64,000 bases of DNA, taken from Microbacterium sp. Root553. GTDB taxonomy: Bacteria; Actinomycetota; Actinomycetes; Actinomycetales; Microbacteriaceae. The stretch is from NCBI RefSeq assembly GCF_001426995.1, contig NZ_LMFY01000001.1, positions 492,960 to 556,959 of the forward strand, read 5' to 3'. Below are positions 13,175 through 20,229 of this stretch, piece by piece. Each line of letters opens with the position of its first letter. Position 1 is the first letter of the stretch. A model generated the notes under the pieces. It was not told where the DNA came from. It ran no database searches and saw only the letters and a list, made by a program, of their open reading frames with translations. A program made the position numbers and the translations under genes.

Positions 13175-14161
13175 TCAGCGCGCGGTGAAGACGATGCGTC
13201 CGCCGATTCGAGCGGCGGAGCACGAGGGCAGGTCGATGGGTCCCTGACCCGTCCAGTCCGTCGCGAGGCGCGCGACCTCCAGAGTCTGCAGCCGGGTCAG
13301 GCTCACACCGAACTCGCTGTCCACCACCAGGCGGATGATGCGGTTGCGCAGCGCCGCGGGATTCGCGGCGAGCGCTGCGACGCTGACCGAGATCCCCGCC
13401 TCCGCGTGCTCGACGATGTCCTCGATCGTCTCGTGGATCATCTCGTCGAAGGCTTCCGCGTCCTCGCGCAGCTGCTCCGCCGTGCGGGCGAGAGCCTCGG
13501 CGATGCCCGGCCCGAGTTCGGATTCCAGAACCGGCAGCACCCGCTCCCGCACGCGCACCCGAGCGAAGCGATCCTCGAGATTGTGCGGGTCGTCCCAGAA
13601 CTCCAGGTCGGATGCCGCGCAGAACGCCCGCGTCGTCTCCCGCCTCACCCGCAGTAGCGGGCGCACCCAGCGCAGACCGTCGTCGTCGTCGCGCACCGGG
13701 GCCATGCCCTGCAGACTGGCGGCACCGGAGCCCCGGGCGAGGCCGAGCAGCACGGTCTCCGCCTGATCGTCGAGGGTGTGCCCGAGCAGAACGGCCGCGG
13801 CACCGGCATCCGCTGCGGCGTCCCTCAGCACCCGGTAGCGCGCATCCCGCGCGGCGGCCTCAGGGCCGCCCCCCGCACCGACGTCGACGGTGACGACGAG
13901 AGTGTCGAGGCCGAGCGAGGTCGCCGTCTGCGCGGCGCGCGCGGCGACGGCATCCGATGCGTCCTGCAGCCCGTGGTCGACCGTGACGCTGCGCACCCGC
14001 AGTCCGAGCCTGGAGCCCTCGAACGCGGCGGCCGCGGCGAGCGCGAGCGAGTCCGCTCCGCCCGACAGTGCGACGACGACGGTCGATCCTTCGTGCAGAT
14101 CGGCGAGCGCGGTGCGCACGGCGAGGCGGATCTCGGCGATGGCGGGTGAGAGCGAGGGCAC
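13175..14161 (-). CDS. tilS: tRNA(Ile)-lysidine synthetase
   Basis: Modifies C34 of the CAU anticodon of tRNA-Ile to lysidine. The 328-residue product has the PP-loop ATP pyrophosphatase motif VALSGGADSLALA near residue 37, VDHGLQ, LGHTLDDQAETVL and GSGAASLQGM, all diagnostic of TilS. The GTG at 14161 begins about 35 residues before the PP-loop, the normal spacing. The frame runs on 30 codons upstream with no ribosome site and would overlap the divergent TMEM175 gene. The short form without the long C-terminal extension is usual in actinobacteria. Confidence 0.93.
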   Translation of the reverse strand: MPSLSPAIAEIRLAVRTALADLHEGSTVVVALSGGADSLALAAAAAFEGSRLGLRVRSVTVDHGLQDASDAVAARAAQTATSLGLDTLVVTVDVGAGGGPEAAARDARYRVLRDAAADAGAAAVLLGHTLDDQAETVLLGLARGSGAASLQGMAPVRDDDDGLRWVRPLLRVRRETTRAFCAASDLEFWDDPHNLEDRFARVRVRERVLPVLESELGPGIAEALARTAEQLREDAEAFDEMIHETIEDIVEHAEAGISVSVAALAANPAALRNRIIRLVVDSEFGVSLTRLQTLEVARLATDWTGQGPIDLPSCSAARIGGRIVFTAR

Positions 14162-14238
14162 AGCTCCACGGTAGATCACGACGACGGATCGCCGTGCCGC
14201 GGTCGCGCGGATGACACCGATCGCCCTAACCTGACGCC

Positions 14239-14880
14239 GTGGCAGAACACGCATCGCGATCCCGCACCGACGGCCGATTCCCTCCCGAGCGCTTCAAGGC
14301 CTTCGTCGACGCCGTGGTGGCGATCGCGATGACGCTGCTGATCCTCCCCCTGATGGAGGCGGTGTCGGAGGCGGCGTCCGACACGCTGACCACCGTGGAG
14401 TTCTTCTCCGAGCATTCGTCGCAGCTCCTGAGCTTCGGCCTGAGCTTCGTCCTGATCGCGACGTTCTGGATGGGACACCACCGGCAGTACCGCGACGTGG
14501 AGTGGATCACCACTCCGCTTCTGTGGATCAACGTGGCGTGGATGGCGACGATCGTCTGGCTGCCGGTGCCCACGGCGATGGTCGGGCAGATGGACACCGA
14601 CCTGCTGCAGCCCGTGGTCTATATCGGCACCCTGATCGCGACGCAGACGACCACCCTCGCAGGTGGGGTCTACCTGCTGCGTCATCCCGAGCTCGGCACG
14701 ACGACGCCCGAGACCCTGCGCGCCGGGATCATCGGCGATCTCGCCGCGATCATCCTGTTCCTGATCGCGCTGGCGCTCGCGGTCTTCGTGCCGACGGTCG
14801 GGTACGCCGGCACCCTGGTGCTGCTGCTCAGCGGAGTCTTCTCCCGGCTGCTGGGCCGCATCACGCGGCGTCGAGGCTGA
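14239..14880 (+). CDS. TMEM175 family potassium channel-like protein (DUF1211)
   Basis: A 213-residue membrane protein with about six hydrophobic helices. The first helix has RFKAFVDAVVAIAMTLL, a variant of the TMEM175 selectivity motif RxxxFSDAVFAIA in which Ser is replaced by Val. Bacterial TMEM175 proteins are K+ leak channels; whether this variant conducts is not predictable from sequence. A basic LGRITRRRG tail ends the protein. GTG start at 14239, diverging from tilS with 77 bp between starts. Confidence 0.78.
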   Translation: MAEHASRSRTDGRFPPERFKAFVDAVVAIAMTLLILPLMEAVSEAASDTLTTVEFFSEHSSQLLSFGLSFVLIATFWMGHHRQYRDVEWITTPLLWINVAWMATIVWLPVPTAMVGQMDTDLLQPVVYIGTLIATQTTTLAGGVYLLRHPELGTTTPETLRAGIIGDLAAIILFLIALALAVFVPTVGYAGTLVLLLSGVFSRLLGRITRRRG

Positions 14881-14968
14881 ACGGCAGGGCACGACCGCCC
14901 GGACGGCGGCGGCCTCCCCGGGTAGGCTGGTGCGCGGCATCCAACCGTCTTTTCTGAGGAGCACACGC

Positions 14969-15460
14969 ATGGGCGCACACGACGCCGTCATCGAGATCCC
15001 GCGCGGCAGCCGCGTGAAGTACGAGGTCGACCACGAGACCGGACGAGTTCACCTCGACCGCGTGCTCTACACGACCTTCGGGTACCCGGCCGACTACGGC
15101 TACTTCGACAACACGCTCGGCGAGGACGGCGATCCGCTCGACGTTCTCGTGCTGCTCGACCACGCCATCTACCCCGGCGTCGTCGTCGAGGTCCGCCCCG
15201 TCGCGGTTCTCAAGATGAGCGACGAGGCCGGCGGCGACGACAAGCTGGTCGCCGTGCTGTCGAAGGACCCGCGCTGGGCCCACATCCAGGACATCGACGA
15301 CATCGCCGAGTACACGAAGAAGGAGATCGCGCACTTCTTCGAGCACTACAAGGACCTCGAGCCCAACAAGTGGGTCAAGGTCGACGCGTGGGGCGACAAG
15401 GCTGAGGCCGAGCGCATCCTCGACGAGGCGATCGTCCGTTTCGGCGAGCAGGGTCACTGA
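14969..15460 (+). CDS. ppa: Inorganic pyrophosphatase
   Basis: Hydrolyses pyrophosphate to phosphate. The 163-residue soluble family I enzyme has GYPADYGYFDNTLGEDGDP followed by LDVLVL, containing the three Mg-binding Asp residues, and the conserved EIPRGSRVKYEVD N-terminus. ATG at 14969 follows TGAGGAGCACACGC. A strong hairpin lies just downstream. The transcript is monocistronic. Confidence 0.97.
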   Translation: MGAHDAVIEIPRGSRVKYEVDHETGRVHLDRVLYTTFGYPADYGYFDNTLGEDGDPLDVLVLLDHAIYPGVVVEVRPVAVLKMSDEAGGDDKLVAVLSKDPRWAHIQDIDDIAEYTKKEIAHFFEHYKDLEPNKWVKVDAWGDKAEAERILDEAIVRFGEQGH

Positions 15461-15470
15461 CCCGAGCAGC

Positions 15471-15519
15471 ATGCAGAAGACCCCCGGTTCCGCTCTCAGC
15501 GGCCGGGGGTCTTCTGCAT
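15471..15519. terminator. Bidirectional hairpin terminator between ppa and the M23 peptidase gene
   Basis: A perfect 17-bp inverted repeat (arms 15471-15487 and 15503-15519, starting ATGCAGAAGACCCCCGG) with a 15-nt loop lies between two convergent genes. The A-rich and T-rich ends of the arms give a partial T-run in both directions. Confidence 0.85.
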
Positions 15520-15533
15520 GATCGGTGCGGGGA

Positions 15534-16913
15534 TCAGACCGAGATGCCGCGGTCCGCGAGGAACGAGATCGGGTTCGTGTACTCCCCGTTGAGGTAGACC
15601 TCGAAGTGCAGGTGGCAGCCGACGGATGCTCCGGTGTTGCCCGCGTAGGCGATGACCTGGCCGGAGTTCACCCAGGCGCCGTTGCGGACGGCGAAGCCGC
15701 CGTCTCTGATGTGCGCGTAGCCCGAGGAGACTCCCCCGCCGTGCTGGATGCGGATGTAGTTGCCGTAATTGCCTCGGGGGCCGGCGTAATCGACGGTGCC
15801 GGACTGCGCGGCGTAGATCGCGGCCCCGCAGCCGTTCGCGAGGTCGACGCCGTAGTGCCAGCCGGAGCACGCCGCACAGGGCTTGGGACGCGGGCCGTAT
15901 CCGGCGCTGCGGTGACCACCGTGCGGGCGGACCCAGCCGCCCGTTCCGGCGGTACCGCCTCCGCCACCGCCGCCGCCACCGCCGCCACCAGCACCGTTGT
16001 CGTTGCCCGCTGCAGCCTTGGCGGCCTCTTCGGCCTCGCGGCGCTTGCGCTCCTCCTCGGCGACGCGCACGCCCTCCTGGTAGCCGGCCACGGTGGTGGC
16101 CGTGGCGTCCTTCAGAGCGGCGAGCTGCGCCTGCATCGTGGCGAGGTTGGCCGACTGCTCGTCGAGTGCGGCCTGCGCGGCATCCGCTGCGGCCTGTGCC
16201 TCGATCATCTTCTGCTCGGCGATCTTCTGCAGACGGTCGCGCTCGGTGCGGGCGACGTTGGCCTGATCGGTCAGCGACTGCGCGGAGTTGCGCGCGGCGA
16301 CCGCGTTGTCGTGCACCGTCTGGTTGTACTGGTAGACCTTGTCCATCGTGCCGAGGCGCGAGAGCAGCTCGTCGGCGTTGTCGGCGGACCCGGCGAAGAA
16401 GAGCTCGAGCGCCGTGTCGTCGCCGCCGTTGCGGTACAGCTGGGCGGCGAGCTGTGCAGCCTTCTTGGTGGCGTCGTCGGCGATGACGGCCTGAGCGTCG
16501 GCCTGCGACTGCAGCTCCTCGGCGACGGCGATCGAGTCGAAGTACGCCAGCTGGGCGGTGTTGTACTCCTCGCCCGCGAGGATGGCCTTGGCCTGCGCGT
16601 CGGCGACCCGCTGCGTGAGCGACTGGATGAGCCCCTCGATGCGCGTCACCTCCGCGGCCTTCGAGGACTGGTTGTTCATGGCGTTCTGCACGTCGTCCCA
16701 GCTGGGGTACGACGCGGCGTAGGCGGCGTTCACACCGGAGGTGACGCCGAATGCGCTGAGAGCGACGACGCTGAGCGCGCCGAGAGTCAGGGCACCGCGG
16801 CGGCTGACCGCGCCGTCCTTCCAGAAAGCGCGGCTCTCTGCGGGCGTGGGCGCGCAGCCGCAGTCGTCGGATGCCGCCGCAGCAGCATCCGTCGGAGAGT
16901 GCTTGTCGTTCAC
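15534..16913 (-). CDS. Secreted M23 (LytM) peptidase with coiled-coil domain, possible Tat substrate
   Basis: A 459-residue predicted cell-wall endopeptidase. Residues ~36-67 form an export signal with SRRGALTLGAL before a hydrophobic stretch, resembling a twin-arginine signal. Residues ~75-310 are Ala/Gln/Glu-rich coiled coil (RipA/NlpC-like or EnvC-like). A poly-Gly linker follows, then a LytM domain with HYGVDLANGCG (first zinc His and Asp) and HLHFEVYLNG (HxH). All expected zinc ligands are present, so it is probably active on peptidoglycan cross-links. GTG start at 16913. The N-terminal 35 residues with CGC before the signal are unusual. Confidence 0.9.
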   Translation of the reverse strand: MNDKHSPTDAAAAASDDCGCAPTPAESRAFWKDGAVSRRGALTLGALSVVALSAFGVTSGVNAAYAASYPSWDDVQNAMNNQSSKAAEVTRIEGLIQSLTQRVADAQAKAILAGEEYNTAQLAYFDSIAVAEELQSQADAQAVIADDATKKAAQLAAQLYRNGGDDTALELFFAGSADNADELLSRLGTMDKVYQYNQTVHDNAVAARNSAQSLTDQANVARTERDRLQKIAEQKMIEAQAAADAAQAALDEQSANLATMQAQLAALKDATATTVAGYQEGVRVAEEERKRREAEEAAKAAAGNDNGAGGGGGGGGGGGGTAGTGGWVRPHGGHRSAGYGPRPKPCAACSGWHYGVDLANGCGAAIYAAQSGTVDYAGPRGNYGNYIRIQHGGGVSSGYAHIRDGGFAVRNGAWVNSGQVIAYAGNTGASVGCHLHFEVYLNGEYTNPISFLADRGISV

Positions 16914-17122
16914 ACGGCCCCTTCCGCCGGTTTCACAGATGCCACACTAACAACATCAGTCACATCCGCAACAGGTGGCGGGCGACATCAGCGGGCACAG
17001 CGATGACCCCATGTTCCTCCCGAACACGCCCGGGGGACAGCAGGCTCGCCCTCGATTCGCGTTTTGCTCGAATCTTCCCTTATGCTTGAGCGTCGGCAAG
17101 GAAGTCCCCCGGGACAGACTTC

Positions 17123-17195
17123 GGCCCCATCGTTTAGCGGCCTAGGACGCCGCCCTTTCACGGCGGTAGCACGGGTTCGAATCCCGTTGGGGTCA
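17123..17195 (+). tRNA. tRNA-Glu (TTC anticodon)
   Basis: A 73-nt cloverleaf. The acceptor pairs GGCCCCA with TGGGGTC (one G-U), the anticodon stem CCGCC/GGCGG encloses CTTTCAC with anticodon TTC, and the T arm has GGTTCGAATCC. No CCA is encoded. First of a Glu-Asp-Phe tRNA series. Confidence 0.97.
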
Positions 17196-17224
17196 CTCCT
17201 TCCGATACAATTGAAAACAAGTAT

Positions 17225-17298
17225 GGCCCTGTAGCGCAGTTGGTTAGCGTGCCGCCCTGTCACGGCGGAGGTCGCGGGTTCAAGTCCCGTCAGGGTCG
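17225..17298 (+). tRNA. tRNA-Asp (GTC anticodon)
   Basis: A 74-nt cloverleaf. The acceptor pairs GGCCCTG with CAGGGTC, the anticodon loop is CTGTCAC within a CCGCC/GGCGG stem, and the T arm has GGTTCAAGTCC. The discriminator base is G, as expected for tRNA-Asp. It lies 29 bp after tRNA-Glu. Confidence 0.97.
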
Positions 17299-17367
17299 CT
17301 CTAAGCGATGGGCTCTTTTCTTCGAGAAGGGCCTTTCGTCTAGGTGCGGCAGGTTCGCCGGTCGCAC

Positions 17368-17440
17368 GGCTCTGTAGCTCAGTTGGTAGAGCGCACGACT
17401 GAAAATCGTGAGGTCACGGGATCGACGCCCGTCGGAGCCA
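17368..17440 (+). tRNA. tRNA-Phe (GAA anticodon), integration target
   Basis: A 73-nt cloverleaf. The acceptor pairs GGCTCTG with CGGAGCC, and the anticodon loop has GAA. The T loop reads ATCGACG rather than the usual TTCGA, so position 54 is A. The 3' part from 17397 on is repeated exactly at 27478-27523, so the mobile element rebuilt the tRNA on integration and the gene remains whole. Confidence 0.96.
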
Positions 17441-17442
17441 CA
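17397..17442 (+). repeat. attL core of the integrative element
   Basis: A 46-bp sequence covering the anticodon loop to the 3' end of tRNA-Phe plus two bases (starts GACTGAAAATCG, ends CGGAGCCACA) is repeated without mismatch at 27478-27523. Imperfect homology continues about 60 bp further and includes the tRNA terminator. Confidence 0.93.
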
Positions 17443-17470
17443 AGGCTGATCATTACAATCAGCCCAGAAA

Positions 17471-17502
17471 CCCTCGCCTAGCTTCTACATGGCGGGGGTT
17501 TT
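17471..17502 (+). terminator. Terminator downstream of tRNA-Phe (left copy)
   Basis: Stem CCCTCGCC (17471-17478) with GGCGGGGG (17491-17498), one T-G pair, 12-nt loop, followed by TTTT. The integrase stop codon lies in the loop. A second copy lies at 27551-27580. Confidence 0.75.
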
Positions 17503-18624
17503 GCTTTGCCCCGGTGACGGACTTGACCACATTTTGGCCACGCCTTCACTGGCTGCCTCATCGAGACGACCAGCAACGTGGTCAAGATCGTCGTCGAACA
17601 GGTCTGCATACACATCCAAGGTCATCGCGGCCGATGCGTGACCGAGCATCCGCTGCACAGCCTTGACGTTCGCCCCCGCGGAGATCGCGAGCGACGCGGC
17701 CGTGTGACGCAGATCATGCACTGTCACTGTAGGGAAGCCCGCATCACGCTCCTGGAGACGCTTGAGCGCCGGGAGAAACACCCGTTTGCGGAAATTGCCG
17801 TTGCGCATCTCCAGACCGCGACTAGAGACGAAGAGAGACTCCTGAGGTTGCTTTCCTGCCGCTCGGGCGCGCAGCGGAGTCTCCAGGAACGCGGGGAAGG
17901 GCACAGAGCGGCGCTCGTGCGTCTTCGGTGTTCCGCGCACCAGCGTTCCGCGCACGTCGGTCAGAGCTTCCTTCACGTCGACGCGCCTACGGGAAAAGTC
18001 GATCGACGAGACCTTTAGCGCAGCCATCTCTCCCCACCGGAGCCCGGTGTAGGCGAGGAAGGCGATGAGATCCGCGTGTCCATCACACTCCCACGCGAGA
18101 GACGCCACCTGGTCGTGGGAAAGGTACCCACGGTCGGTCGCGCGCTTCCGCGGCATCTGCACACCATCGGTCGGGTCGCGATTAATCCGACCATCCCTCA
18201 CGGAGTACTTCATGAGGGCCGCGAGAACGAAGTAGATCTGGCGCACAGTCGACGGAGCCAAACCCTCTGCCAGAGTCGTGATCCACGCCTGTACCTCGCC
18301 GTGACCGATCTCGACGAGCCGCCGGTTCCCCCACGTTGGCAGGATATGGCGATCGAGCGTGTATCTATACCCCGAGAGCGTGCTTGGCTTTATCTGCACT
18401 TGGCCGGCGATCCACTCCGCGGCGACGTCTGCGACACTCACCTTCGAGCGGGACGGATCGAGCCACTCCCCGCGCATCTTCGACACCTCGACCGTTGCGA
18501 GGTAGTTGTCCGCCTCGCGCTTCGTGGTGAAGCCCCGCTTCGTCGTCTGCGTCCGGTCAGGACGCCGATACCTCACCCGATATCGCTTTCCCCGCGCCGT
18601 CTCGTACGATTCCACTGATCCCAT
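17485..18624 (-). CDS. Site-specific tyrosine recombinase (integrase)
   Basis: Catalyses integration and excision at the tRNA-Phe att sites. The 379-residue phage-type integrase has an N-terminal arm-type DNA-binding domain (residues ~5-55), a core-binding domain (~60-125, VADVAAEWIAG onward) and a catalytic domain with Arg in TGLRWGEMAAL, HDLRHTAAS (HxxR) and LGHASAAMTLDVYADL containing the second His and the Tyr nucleophile near residue 338. All catalytic residues are present. The ATG at 18624 has GGAGG five bases upstream. The last codons and the stop lie inside the attL-adjacent terminator, so the gene end is built from the conserved att flank. Confidence 0.95.
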   Translation of the reverse strand: MGSVESYETARGKRYRVRYRRPDRTQTTKRGFTTKREADNYLATVEVSKMRGEWLDPSRSKVSVADVAAEWIAGQVQIKPSTLSGYRYTLDRHILPTWGNRRLVEIGHGEVQAWITTLAEGLAPSTVRQIYFVLAALMKYSVRDGRINRDPTDGVQMPRKRATDRGYLSHDQVASLAWECDGHADLIAFLAYTGLRWGEMAALKVSSIDFSRRRVDVKEALTDVRGTLVRGTPKTHERRSVPFPAFLETPLRARAAGKQPQESLFVSSRGLEMRNGNFRKRVFLPALKRLQERDAGFPTVTVHDLRHTAASLAISAGANVKAVQRMLGHASAAMTLDVYADLFDDDLDHVAGRLDEAASEGVAKMWSSPSPGQSKTPAM

Positions 18625-18782
18625 GACGACCTCCACTCCAAGAGGATCACGAACCACCGACGCTCACGCGCTCGATACATTCACCCGCTACGGACGCCAC
18701 ACCGCCACATCGTTGCAACCGCGGGCAGGATAGGGCGCTACTCAATCGCTACACCCCTCACACACTTCTCGCTCTCGACGTC

Positions 18783-18831
18783 AGAAGCCAGAAGCCAGAA
18801 GCCAGAAGCCAGAAGCCAGAAGCCAGAAGCC
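18783..18831. repeat. Heptanucleotide tandem repeat, 7 copies of AGAAGCC
   Basis: Seven perfect copies of AGAAGCC (49 bp) lie between the integrase start and the IS3 element. The region 18625-18871 holds no convincing gene. The reverse strand would read GFWLLAS repeats, but that frame has no support as a protein. Confidence 0.95.
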
Positions 18832-18871
18832 ATCCTGGCCTTGTCACCTAGAGCCTGCTCGTGGCTGAAAC

Positions 18872-18897
18872 GGGACTGCTGACGGTTCAGTTGACTC
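18872..18897. repeat. IS3 left terminal inverted repeat
   Basis: Begins GGGACTGCTGACGGTT and ends GTTGACTC; pairs with 20107-20132 apart from two central mismatches. Confidence 0.85.
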
Positions 18898-18913
18898 GTC
18901 TTGTTTGGGGTTG

Positions 18914-19783
18914 TCAGGCCGCGTGAGCGGCCTCTGAGTTGATTATCTCGAACTCGATGGGGGTGAGCCGCCCGAGCCTGCGTTGGCGCCTGCGGCGGTG
19001 GTAGGTCCGCTCGATCCAGGTCACGATTTCGAGGCGGAGTTCCTGCCGCGAATGCCACCTCTTCTTGTTGAGCACGTTCTTCTGCAGTAGCGAGAAGAAC
19101 GACTCCATCGCGGCGTTGTCCGCGCATGCTCCGACCCTGCCCATCGACCCAATGATCCCGACTTCTCGGAGCAGCTCGACGAACTTCCGCGACCGGAACT
19201 GCGACCCACGATCCGAGTGCAGCGTCGTCCCGACCGGGTCACGGAGCGCAACGGCGTTGCGGAGCGCCGCGACAGCGAGATTCGCGGTCATCCGCGAGTC
19301 GAGCGAGTAGCCGACGATCCGATTTGAATGGACGTCTTTGATCGCGCAAAGATACAGCTTGCCCTCATCAGTCCAATGCTCGGTGATATCGGTCAGCCAC
19401 AACTGATCCGGCCGGGTCGCGGTGAAATCACGAAGCACGAGATCGTCATGCACGGGAGGCCCGGCCTTGCGGTTCAGGCCGCGTTTCTTCGAGAACACCG
19501 ACCACAGGCGCTGCTCGGAGCACAGCCGCCACACGCGCCGCTCCGACGCCCTCAGACCGGTCTCGGCTTCGATCTCGTCGGAGATGAACCGATACCCGAA
19601 CGCCGGTTCGTCTCGGTGCAGATCGACGGCCGCATTGGTGAGGTGGGCGTTGTCCCAGTCCCGTTGCGCGACCGGGTCGGCGCGCCATTTGAAGAACGCT
19701 TGCTTGCTGAAACCCAGCATCCGGCAGGTCACCGCGATCGGAATCCGATCAGCGGCCAACTCGTGGACCAGCGGGAACATCAT
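18914..19783 (-). CDS. IS3-family transposase OrfB (DDE integrase core)
   Basis: Catalytic half of the IS transposase, 289 residues. An HTH_21-type region lies near residues 45-100. The retroviral-integrase core has WLTDITEHW (first Asp), LHSDRGSQF (second Asp) and NAAMESFFS (Glu); all three catalytic residues are intact. Its ATG overlaps the OrfA stop in the context TCCCCAAATGATG, so it can be made by re-initiation or, as in other IS3 elements, as a frameshift fusion. The intact frame suggests a recently active copy. Confidence 0.94.
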   Translation of the reverse strand: MMFPLVHELAADRIPIAVTCRMLGFSKQAFFKWRADPVAQRDWDNAHLTNAAVDLHRDEPAFGYRFISDEIEAETGLRASERRVWRLCSEQRLWSVFSKKRGLNRKAGPPVHDDLVLRDFTATRPDQLWLTDITEHWTDEGKLYLCAIKDVHSNRIVGYSLDSRMTANLAVAALRNAVALRDPVGTTLHSDRGSQFRSRKFVELLREVGIIGSMGRVGACADNAAMESFFSLLQKNVLNKKRWHSRQELRLEIVTWIERTYHRRRRQRRLGRLTPIEFEIINSEAAHAA

Positions 19784-20073
19784 TTGGGGAGTGACGCCTG
19801 CGACAGATACGCGGCCGCACGGCGCAGGATCTCATTCTCCTGCTCGAGCAACCGAATGCGTTTGCGCGCCTCCCGCAACTCGGCCGCGTCGGCCTGAGTC
19901 ACGCCGGGCTTGATGCCGTCTTCGACGTCCGCGATCTTGAGCCACCGTTGCAGGCACGACTCCGAGACACCGAAGTCCTTCGCGATCCGGCTGATCGGGG
20001 CTTCACCCCGCCGCGCGACCGCGACGACATCGTTTCGTAACTCCTTGGGGAATGCTTTGGGCACGTTGACCAT
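19780..20073 (-). CDS. IS3-family transposase OrfA (HTH)
   Basis: A 97-residue DNA-binding protein with a helix-turn-helix (ISRIAKDFGVSESCLQRWL) and a C-terminal leucine-zipper-like coiled coil (ELREARKRIRLLEQENEIL), the standard OrfA architecture. It recognises the terminal repeats. ATG at 20073; its TGA overlaps the OrfB start. Confidence 0.93.
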   Translation of the reverse strand: MVNVPKAFPKELRNDVVAVARRGEAPISRIAKDFGVSESCLQRWLKIADVEDGIKPGVTQADAAELREARKRIRLLEQENEILRRAAAYLSQASLPK

Positions 20074-20106
20074 CCTCCCGTGAGAACCAAAATCCTCACA
20101 GCGTTG

Positions 20107-20132
20107 GAGTCAACCAAACCGTCAGCAGTCCC
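20107..20132. repeat. IS3 right terminal inverted repeat
   Basis: Reverse complement begins GGGACTGCTGACGGTT and ends GTTGACTC, matching 18872-18897 with two mismatches. Confidence 0.85.
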
Positions 20133-20229
20133 CATCGACCGATAGGCCAACTCAGGCAGGCAGTCGCCATCTTTGGCGCGTCCTCACCACTCGGGATGTC
20201 AAGTTACTTCATCCGGTCCGCGGATGTCG

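Larger units (their letters stand above)
18872..20132 (-). mobile_element. IS3-family insertion sequence, complete
   Basis: A 1261-bp element with imperfect 26-bp terminal inverted repeats: left 18872-18897 (GGGACTGCTGACGG...) and right 20107-20132, with 2 mismatches. Inside are OrfA and OrfB in the usual overlapping order on the minus strand. The flanking bases (AAC on the left, CAT on the right) do not form a clear target duplication, so the insertion may be old or the product of recombination. Confidence 0.88.

Noticed and set aside
17064..17086. Promoter for the tRNA cluster (TTGCTC and TATGCT)
   Set aside because: The spacing is only 11 bp, and no good -35 lies 17 bp before TATGCT; too weak to annotate.
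18783..18831. CRISPR array
   Set aside because: Seven-base units directly adjoining without spacers; a simple tandem repeat.
18738..19127. Minus-strand ORF with GFWLLAS repeats
   Set aside because: It is the translation of the AGAAGCC tandem array running into the IS3 end and OrfB in the wrong frame; no ribosome site or family.
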